Shown piece after piece: positions 1 through 4,740 of a stretch of 6,459 nucleotides of DNA (position 1 is its first letter; the number at the start of each line of letters is the position of its first letter). Source of the DNA: Ruminococcaceae bacterium UBA5904 (GTDB lineage: Bacteria; Bacillota; Clostridia; Oscillospirales; Acutalibacteraceae); contig DJEG01000010.1 in NCBI GenBank assembly GCA_002431305.1, forward strand, positions 1 to 6,459. Reading direction: 5' to 3'. Made by a program: the position numbers and the translations under genes. Below the pieces are notes generated by a model. The model was not told where the DNA came from. It made no database searches and saw nothing but the letters and a program-made list of their open reading frames with translations.

Positions 1-243
1 TCCCTTTAATAAATTATTGTTTACAGCGTGCAGCGGGTGAAAGTTACATAATATTATCCGCTGACCGCAAATAAAACAAAGAGAGTCGGGTTGCCGCCCG
101 ACTCTCTTTGTTTTATGGGATATGTCTTGCAAAGAACGATGAAAGCTGATTTATAAACCGTACGCAAAATACGCGTTAACCCGCTTAAATAAATCGGTAC
201 GGTTATCATCATCCGAAGTACGTTAATTCATATCCGGACAATG
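1..243. other. Intergenic region with no supported gene
   Basis: I see no credible coding sequence here. Besides the terminator at 71-116, there is an imperfect hairpin at 31-63 (CAGCGG paired with CCGCTG, extendable to 10 bp with two G-U pairs in plus-strand RNA) and an 8-bp inverted repeat AACCGTAC/GTACGGTT at 156-163 and 197-204 with a 33-nt loop. The latter lies in the 3' untranslated region of the minus-strand gene. Neither has a tail or context that assigns a function. Confidence 0.5.
71..116 (-). terminator. Strong intrinsic terminator, probably bidirectional
   Basis: A perfect 20-bp inverted repeat (arms 71-90 and 97-116) encloses a 6-nt loop. The GC-rich core GAGAGTCGGG/CCCGACTCTC is flanked by an A-rich stretch on one side and TTTGTTTTAT on the other, so a U-rich tail follows the core on either strand. 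On the minus strand it lies about 130 nt past the stop of the secreted-protein gene and would end that transcript. It could also stop a plus-strand transcript entering from the left of the window, but no gene is visible there. Confidence 0.9.
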
Positions 244-1242
244 TTATTTTCCTACGCCGAAGCCGACAAGGATGTTCTTAATAAGCTTAATAAGACTGTT
301 TATCCACGCGATAAGCGAGGTAAGGTCAAATGCGCCGAAGTTTAACGAACCGATATTTTCGATATCGATATCCTCGTTCTTAAGGTCGTCAAGGACTTCC
401 TTTATCATATCAAATGTGAAGTCGACAACACCGTTAATCGAGATAGAAATATCGTTATAGCAGTCCTTAGCGCAGTAAATTTTCTGTAATCCGTCATCGC
501 TCGTCCATATGGGAGTGAGGACTTCCTTCTTAACAACCTCGCCCTTGAGCTTCTGAGTATAGGTTACGGTATAGGTATCGTAGTTATACGTATGCTTTGT
601 ATCCGTCTCGGGAGCGGGGAGAGTTACCATGAAGTAAAGATCCTGATGCCAGTAAATAATTCTCTCGTTTAAAACGGGCTCATAATTCTTATCTCCGATA
701 GTTCCCTTGCCGTTGTCGTTAAGTCTCGTAACGTCAAAATACTTATTTCCCTTAAGAGTATAAAGGAAACCGTCGTTATAAAGATGATATTCGGAAACTG
801 ATAACGTCATGTCTTCCTTAACAATAATGCCGAAGGAGGAGTCGGAACTCTTGTCAACGCTGTACTTGCCATACGGAGCACCGTCAATCGGGTCGTAAAG
901 GCTCGCAGCGGGCGAACTCGTAGGATAAGCCATAACACGGAGAGTGGTAGGCTCGATATAATCGGCAAGAACTACAAAGCATGAGAATGCTCTGCCCGCA
1001 GGTACCTTAACCTGCGTGCCGTCCTTCTTTACCTCAACGGTCTTGCCCGAAGAATCTTTATATGTGAAATAATAATCCTTGCCCAGAGTGAAACCGCGTC
1101 TGCCGATCTGGTCGTCTCTGTACTTAACCGCATAGTCCATATCCGTAAAAGTTACGGTATATGTGTCGGCGGCAAAAGCAAGAACTGATAAAACCGAAAG
1201 CATCATAATGACTGATAAAACTACGGAAATTACTTTTTTCAT
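244..1242 (-). CDS. Secreted protein of unknown function with hydrophobic C-terminal helix
   Basis: This is a 332-residue protein that I do not recognise. Residues 1-25 form a classic signal peptide (KK, then a long hydrophobic core, ending AFAA with likely cleavage around residues 24-25), so it is exported by Sec. Residues 26-275 are rich in Tyr, Thr, Val and charged residues in alternating patterns, suggesting beta-structure. The stretch 85-155 looks like one beta-domain (FVVLADYIEP, then GKYSVDK, then MTLSVSEYHL). The protein ends in an acidic helical segment (about 276-296) and a hydrophobic, amphipathic helix (about 305-328, TSLIAWINSLIKLIKNI) that could contact membrane or mediate oligomerisation. 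There is no LPXTG motif or S-layer domain. The start is firm: AGGAGGT at 1251-1257 sits 8 nt before the ATG. A dedicated promoter and terminator make it monocistronic. Any function is unknown; surface or secreted structural protein is a guess. Confidence 0.85.
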   Translation of the reverse strand: MKKVISVVLSVIMMLSVLSVLAFAADTYTVTFTDMDYAVKYRDDQIGRRGFTLGKDYYFTYKDSSGKTVEVKKDGTQVKVPAGRAFSCFVVLADYIEPTTLRVMAYPTSSPAASLYDPIDGAPYGKYSVDKSSDSSFGIIVKEDMTLSVSEYHLYNDGFLYTLKGNKYFDVTRLNDNGKGTIGDKNYEPVLNERIIYWHQDLYFMVTLPAPETDTKHTYNYDTYTVTYTQKLKGEVVKKEVLTPIWTSDDGLQKIYCAKDCYNDISISINGVVDFTFDMIKEVLDDLKNEDIDIENIGSLNFGAFDLTSLIAWINSLIKLIKNILVGFGVGK

Positions 1243-1250
1243 AAAGAAAA

Positions 1251-1257
1251 ACCTCCT
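1251..1257 (-). promoter_or_regulatory. Ribosome binding site of the secreted protein
   Basis: AGGAGGT on the minus strand, 8 nt from the ATG at 1240-1242. It is a near-perfect anti-16S match and fixes the start codon. Confidence 0.9.
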
Positions 1258-1299
1258 GTTCCCGGCGGGTATACTCCACCTTTATAATAACACAGTTTC

Positions 1300-1328
1300 A
1301 TTATAAAACAAACTTTCGGTTTTGTCAA
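1300..1328 (-). promoter_or_regulatory. Consensus sigma-A promoter of the secreted protein
   Basis: On the minus strand, TTGACA (1323-1328) is separated by exactly 17 bp from TATAAT (1300-1305). Both hexamers match the vegetative consensus at every position, so transcription should be strong and start near 1293, giving a leader of about 50 nt. A palindrome lies just upstream (1335-1348). Confidence 0.9.
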
Positions 1329-1334
1329 CAATAA

Positions 1335-1348
1335 TTTGACCTGTCAAA
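1335..1348. promoter_or_regulatory. Palindrome upstream of promoter, possible regulator site
   Basis: TTTGACCTGTCAAA is a perfect 6-bp dyad around a 2-bp centre. It begins 7 bp upstream of the -35 of the secreted-protein promoter, with its centre about 49 bp before the expected transcription start, a position suited to an activator. One arm also forms a second TTGACA exactly 19 bp (about two helical turns) from the -35. The role is inferred from position only. Confidence 0.35.
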
Positions 1349-1378
1349 AAAAATATTTAGCAAAGGAGAATAACTGCC

Positions 1379-1399
1379 CCGCCGAAACGAATCCGGCGG
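1379..1399 (-). terminator. GC-rich hairpin after the dockerin gene, weak terminator candidate
   Basis: CCGCCG (1379-1384) and CGGCGG (1394-1399) form a 6-bp GC stem with a 9-nt loop, 15 nt beyond the stop codon of the dockerin gene on the minus strand, extendable by two G-U pairs. No U-tract follows immediately; the nearest T-run on the minus strand is about 30 nt further on. It may slow or stop transcription, but it is not a canonical intrinsic terminator. Confidence 0.35.
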
Positions 1400-1413
1400 A
1401 AAAAATCAACAAA

Positions 1414-2496
1414 TTATTTTTCGTTTTGCAGTGTGCCGGTCAGTCTCGCCGAAAATCTCAGCACGGCTCTCGCCTCCGACGAAGTTATTTTTCCGTCGGA
1501 ATTGATATCGGCGGCAGATTTCTTAATATCCTCGGGATTTTCGAGCTTTGCGGATATACGCAGAACAGCCCTCGCGTCGGAGGCGGTTATACTGCCGTCA
1601 GCATTCACATCGCCCTTTAATATTATAGTATATTCGTCACCGCATGTAAATTTAAGAGCGTTCTTTATCGTAACCGCGTCGGGCGCAAACGTCAGCTCCT
1701 CATTAAAATTCGAGCGAAATTCGTACACCGACAGCGCAGAAGTTGATTTCGGGAAAAGAGTTACGGTTTTCTTATCATAGTCGGCAGCGTAACCGCATCC
1801 GTCCTTTACGGTGGGTTTCAGCGTGACAAGCCTCTCCCCGCAGACGGTGCAGACGCCGTTCTCCTCTTTATGTCCGAGGGCGGGGATCTCCTTTTGTTTA
1901 ACGGTTATCTCACCGCATTTTTTGCATTTTTCGCCGTCGGTCAGACCCGCCTTCACGCATGTCGGAGCATACCCCGGAACAGTTTCGCGTTCAAAATGAA
2001 AACATCCCGAAAACGCATTTTTTTCATATCCTTTAATAAGAATCTGATTTTCGTCCTTGTCAAACGCGCGCGTAAGATACGGTTTTTCGGTAAGAACCTT
2101 AAACGTAACGGACGTAACGCCGTCGAGCACAGAAAAAACGTACTTGCCGAGCTCCTCGGTATCGGTATCGAAAACGTTCGTCGACATGAGAGCCGCCGAA
2201 ACTACGCAGTCATCGGTATAAACCTCGCTCGCACACGACATTCCGCCCTCGGGGTCAGACGCGCTAACGAACTTAACCTCATCCGGAGAATACCCGATAA
2301 ATACCGCGGCGGAGGAAAATCCCTTTATTTTATCTATCGAAACGCTGAGAGTTATCGTTTTTGACGAATAATCGATTTCGCTCTCCATTACAATTTCCGG
2401 AACTGTCCCTTCGGCTCCGGCAGCGAATGAAAAAGCGGACAGTATAATACATACCGAAAGAATCAGCGAAAAAAATCTGCGTATATGTAACCGCAT
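1414..2496 (-). CDS. Secreted cohesin-like/dockerin modular protein
   Basis: A 360-residue exported protein. Residues 1-28 are a signal peptide (RRFF, hydrophobic core, AAGA/E cleavage). Residues about 33-156 resemble a cohesin-type beta-sandwich (VSIDKIKGFSSAAVFIGYSP followed by DEVKFVSAS), the fold that binds dockerins; this call is by eye and moderate. Residues 165-223 form a Cys-rich segment with two CxxC pairs (C191/C194, C216/C219) and PALGH, common in clostridial exoproteins. Residues 228-292 look like a beta module often placed before dockerins. Residues 295-352 are a clear type I dockerin: two calcium loops, D296-N298-D300-D307 and D330-N332-D334-E341, each followed by ARAVLR and a helix. 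There is no catalytic domain, so it is probably an adaptor or structural component of a surface complex; the partner is unknown. The start is supported by GGAGG 8 nt upstream of the ATG. Confidence 0.9.
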   Translation of the reverse strand: MRLHIRRFFSLILSVCIILSAFSFAAGAEGTVPEIVMESEIDYSSKTITLSVSIDKIKGFSSAAVFIGYSPDEVKFVSASDPEGGMSCASEVYTDDCVVSAALMSTNVFDTDTEELGKYVFSVLDGVTSVTFKVLTEKPYLTRAFDKDENQILIKGYEKNAFSGCFHFERETVPGYAPTCVKAGLTDGEKCKKCGEITVKQKEIPALGHKEENGVCTVCGERLVTLKPTVKDGCGYAADYDKKTVTLFPKSTSALSVYEFRSNFNEELTFAPDAVTIKNALKFTCGDEYTIILKGDVNADGSITASDARAVLRISAKLENPEDIKKSAADINSDGKITSSEARAVLRFSARLTGTLQNEK

Positions 2497-2504
2497 AAAT
2501 AAAG

Positions 2505-2509
2505 CCTCC
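2505..2509 (-). promoter_or_regulatory. Ribosome binding site of the dockerin protein
   Basis: GGAGG on the minus strand with an 8-nt spacing to the ATG at 2494-2496. It supports that start. Confidence 0.85.
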
Positions 2510-2527
2510 GTTTATTTATTTTATTTA

Positions 2528-2556
2528 ATTGTACTTTTTTATTTGTATAATGTCAA
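2528..2556 (-). promoter_or_regulatory. Near-consensus sigma-A promoter of the dockerin gene
   Basis: On the minus strand, TTGACA (2551-2556), a 17-bp A-rich spacer, then TACAAT (2528-2533). Eleven of twelve hexamer bases match consensus. The -35 begins 22 bp beyond the stop of the TetR gene, with no hairpin between, so this promoter probably dominates but read-through from tetR is also possible. Confidence 0.85.
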
Positions 2557-2577
2557 TATTGATTTATTTCAGAATTT

Positions 2578-3141
2578 TCAGCCGAGATTCTTAAGGGCGC
2601 TTTGATTTATTTTAAACAGCAAATCCGCCGTTTCGTTTTCATCAATCGAATAATCGGAGCGTATCCACTGTATTATAACTCCCGTACTGCCGTTTAGAAT
2701 ATACGAAAAAACATACTGTTCAAGCCGTTCGGACAGTTCGACGCGCAAATTGAGCATAAACTGAACTATCGACCGGTTCATAAACCGCGCTCTGAATTCG
2801 GGAACGGCACTGTCGATTAAAAGAACACGGAACGTTTTGTCGTTCTGTCTTATAAATTTAAGAAACGATACGATATATTTATGCGCGCCCGCGTCGTTTT
2901 CCCCGCCTATCTTTTTTAAATGTTCCTCTGTTTCAGCGAGGATTTCAGACTCTATCTCATCAAGTATATCCTTGGGCTCCGAGTAATGCGCGTAGAATGT
3001 CGAACGGTTAAGTTCTGCGCGTTCGCACAATTCACGTACGGAAATTTTAGATATGTTCCCTTTTTCTTTTATAAGGTCCGTAAGCGCGTTTCTGAACAGA
3101 AGTTTCGAAAGACGCGTACGCTGATTATCCTTTTTATTCAC
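2578..3141 (-). CDS. TetR/AcrR-family transcriptional regulator
   Basis: A 187-residue one-component regulator of usual TetR length. The N-terminal helix-turn-helix is clear: about residues 10-60, with ISVRELCERAELNRSTFYAH leading into the YSEPKDIL helix, the family hallmark. The C-terminal half is all-helical; VFSYILNGSTGVIIQWIRS (about 144-162) followed by an acidic segment resembles the TetR_C_7 type of ligand/dimer domain (Pfam PF14278, by eye). It is divergent from the transporter-rhamnosidase operon, and the shared region contains a duplicated operator, so it is probably the local repressor, autoregulated, with the inducer derived from the imported glycoside (inference). The start is GTG at 3139-3141; the frame upstream is open back to a TAA but has no ATG, GTG, TTG or CTG. 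The only Shine-Dalgarno-like site, GGAAG at 3154-3158, is 12 nt away, so translation is probably weak. No terminator follows. Confidence 0.93.
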   Translation of the reverse strand: MNKKDNQRTRLSKLLFRNALTDLIKEKGNISKISVRELCERAELNRSTFYAHYSEPKDILDEIESEILAETEEHLKKIGGENDAGAHKYIVSFLKFIRQNDKTFRVLLIDSAVPEFRARFMNRSIVQFMLNLRVELSERLEQYVFSYILNGSTGVIIQWIRSDYSIDENETADLLFKINQSALKNLG

Positions 3142-3167
3142 ATTATCACGTCGCTTCCGTATAAAAA

Positions 3168-3217
3168 TGTCTGTTTTACAGCCGTCTTTATATAAACTGC
3201 TGATTGTAAAACAGACA
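3168..3217. promoter_or_regulatory. Paired operator for the divergent TetR regulator
   Basis: TGTCTGTTTTACA (3168-3180) and its exact reverse complement TGTAAAACAGACA (3205-3217) form a perfect 13-bp inverted repeat with 24 bp between. Each copy is itself partly dyad (left: CTGT-TTT-ACAG, 3171-3181), so each could hold one regulator dimer. Centres are 37 bp apart. The right copy covers the -35 of the plus operon; the left lies in the tetR leader. The AT palindrome TTTATATAAA (3187-3196) sits almost exactly between them. Binding by the adjacent TetR protein is inferred from family behaviour and position. Confidence 0.75.
3187..3192 (-). promoter_or_regulatory. Possible -10 element of the tetR promoter
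   Basis: TATAAA on the minus strand within the TTTATATAAA palindrome between the two operator copies. It would give a start near 3180 and a leader of about 40 nt for tetR. I find no good -35 at the right distance (the 17-bp position reads TCTGTT), so this is a weak candidate. Confidence 0.25.
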
Positions 3218-3232
3218 CGGTGTCGGTATAAT
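3204..3232 (+). promoter_or_regulatory. Promoter of the transporter-rhamnosidase operon
   Basis: TTGTAA (3204-3209), a 17-bp spacer, then a perfect TATAAT (3227-3232). The -35 matches consensus at 4 of 6 positions and is embedded in the right operator copy, so a bound TetR dimer would block RNA polymerase. The spacer also contains a second dyad, GACAC-G-GTGTC (3214-3224), overlapping the operator by 4 bp. Expected start near 3239, leaving a leader of about 35 nt. Confidence 0.7.
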
Positions 3233-3260
3233 TAAATCATAAACAATTACCGATGTCAAT

Positions 3261-3266
3261 AGGAGA
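3261..3266 (+). promoter_or_regulatory. Ribosome binding site that decides the transporter start
   Basis: AGGAGA, 7 nt before the ATG at 3274. The earlier in-frame ATG at 3253 has no Shine-Dalgarno sequence before it and would place this AGGAGA inside the coding region, so 3274 is the better start. Confidence 0.85.
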
Positions 3267-3273
3267 GTTGATT

Positions 3274-4740
3274 ATGACCCTAAAACTTAATTCACCGTTT
3301 TTTGAAAGCAGAATAAAAAATAAAGATGTCACAAGGAGCGAAAAATGGCTCGGATATCTTATAGGTCCCTCGGGCGCTCTTTTATTAAATGCAGTTCTCG
3401 CAACATACTTAAACGTTTACTATACCGACGTTCTGAATCTGACCGCCGTCCGGGGCGGAGCGTTCCTTACCGTATTCCCGATAGTATCGAAAATTATCGA
3501 CGCGGCGACGAACGTTTTAATGGGAATGATAATCGACCGCACAAAAACCGCGCAGGGCAAGGCACGTCCGTGGCTTCTGCTGTCGGCTCCCCTCGTCGCC
3601 GTGAGCGGAATACTCCTTTTTACGGTGCCTCAGCAAAGCGAGACGGTTCAGGTAATATGGATAATGCTCTCATATAATCTTTTCTATTCGTTTGCATATA
3701 CAATATATAATATGAGCCACAATCTGATGGTTCCGCTCTCGACGAGGGACACGAAACAGCGCGGCTCACTCTCTGTTTTCAATCAGATTTCGACCATAAT
3801 GATGAGCGGAATCATCGTCGCGCTTATTTTTCCGATGCTGATAATGCCCGCGCTCGGAGTCGATAAATCAAAATGGATAATCACAATGTCGATACTATCC
3901 TGTCTTGCGCTTCCGCTGACTCTTTTAGAGTATTATTATACGAAGGAGCGCGTAACTCTCGAGGATATAAACAGAAAAGACGAAGAAAAAGTACCTTATA
4001 AAAAACTTTTAAAGGCGATATTTGCAGATAAATACACTGTTCTCATTCTTCTTTACTTCTTAATTTTCACCGTCGGAGCGCAGTTTAAAAATCTCGGACT
4101 CGTCTATTTTTCGAACTACGTTCTCGGCACGTATAACGACGGCAAAACGCAGACCATGCTCTCGGTAATAGGCGGAATCCCAATGGGACTGGGTATATTT
4201 ATCGTCTGGCCTCTTGCAAAAAAATTCGGCAAACGAAACTTAACAATGGCGGGCTTTGTACTCTACGCTCTCGGCAGCGCGATATGTTGGATAAATCCGA
4301 CGAATACGGCGGTCGTGCTGACGGGGCAGTTTATAAAAAATATCGGCGGACTTCCCTGCTCGTACGTATTCATGGCTCTGTTCGCGGACGTTCTCGACCA
4401 TCTCGAATACAAGCACGGTTTCCGCTGCGACGGAATAGCCATGTCGGTTTACAACATAATAGCCGTCACGAGCGTCGGAATAGTCACGGGACTTTTCAAC
4501 GCGCTTTTATCAAAGAGCGGATATATCGCGCCGACGATTATAAACGGAGAAACGGTCGCCGCCGTTCAGTCCGTCTCGGCAAAGAACGCGATAACATTCT
4601 CATTCGTCGGACTCGAAACGATTACGGGCGTAATACTTATAATAATTCTCGCATTTTTAAACGTCGAGAAATATATCGATAAAGAACAGGCTGAAATAAA
4701 GAGAAGAAAAGAAAAGGAATCAGGCAATGAAAGCAATTAA
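3274..4740 (+). CDS. GPH/MelB-type MFS sugar:cation symporter
   Basis: A 488-residue inner-membrane transporter of the glycoside-pentoside-hexuronide (GPH) family, normal length, with about 12 hydrophobic segments (roughly 27-50, 61-85, 101-118, 125-145, 172-193, 201-220, 254-274, 295-315, 322-341, 346-370, 390-412, 440-463). Family marks: YYTDV (49-53) after helix 1, the DAATN-MG motif (76-84), the DRTKT...GKARPW loop (88-100), and the late D372...R384...G387 motif before helix 11. D76 aligns with MelB Asp55, but N80 falls where MelB has the cation-site Asp59, and the MelB DIP motif around Asp124 is N146-M-S-H here; coupling and substrate may differ. The tail is a charged cytoplasmic helix. 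It is the first gene of an operon with GH78, overlapping it by 14 nt, so it likely imports a rhamnose-containing glycoside. The substrate is inferred, not read from the sequence. Confidence 0.92.
   Translation: MTLKLNSPFFESRIKNKDVTRSEKWLGYLIGPSGALLLNAVLATYLNVYYTDVLNLTAVRGGAFLTVFPIVSKIIDAATNVLMGMIIDRTKTAQGKARPWLLLSAPLVAVSGILLFTVPQQSETVQVIWIMLSYNLFYSFAYTIYNMSHNLMVPLSTRDTKQRGSLSVFNQISTIMMSGIIVALIFPMLIMPALGVDKSKWIITMSILSCLALPLTLLEYYYTKERVTLEDINRKDEEKVPYKKLLKAIFADKYTVLILLYFLIFTVGAQFKNLGLVYFSNYVLGTYNDGKTQTMLSVIGGIPMGLGIFIVWPLAKKFGKRNLTMAGFVLYALGSAICWINPTNTAVVLTGQFIKNIGGLPCSYVFMALFADVLDHLEYKHGFRCDGIAMSVYNIIAVTSVGIVTGLFNALLSKSGYIAPTIINGETVAAVQSVSAKNAITFSFVGLETITGVILIIILAFLNVEKYIDKEQAEIKRRKEKESGNESN
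4714..4718 (+). promoter_or_regulatory. Ribosome binding site of the rhamnosidase gene
   Basis: AAGGA inside the last codons of the transporter gene, 8 nt before the ATG at 4727. The 14-nt overlap of the two genes points to translational coupling and matched expression. Confidence 0.75.

Noticed and set aside
156..204. 8-bp inverted repeat AACCGTAC/GTACGGTT as a terminator
   Set aside because: The 33-nt loop and lack of a T-tract make it a poor terminator, and the 71-116 hairpin explains termination.
1848..2004. Zinc-binding role for the CxxC segment of the dockerin protein
   Set aside because: The Cys pairs fit, but the segment lies in an exported protein where disulfides are also possible, and the pattern is a generic separator in clostridial exoproteins. 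I kept it as a description only.
1870..2364. A 164-codon open frame on the plus strand, plus shorter ones at 1336-1620, 1433-1780 and 1811-1999
   Set aside because: All are antisense to the dockerin protein gene, whose signal peptide, dockerin motifs, ribosome site and promoter are unambiguous. The antisense products show no domain and no start signals.
3253..3273. Earlier in-frame ATG for the transporter
   Set aside because: There is no Shine-Dalgarno sequence before it, while AGGAGA at 3261-3266 is ideally placed for the ATG at 3274.
3345..3677. Plus-strand open frames inside the transporter (also 4284-4682)
   Set aside because: They are Arg-rich out-of-frame products of a clear membrane transporter gene, with no independent support.
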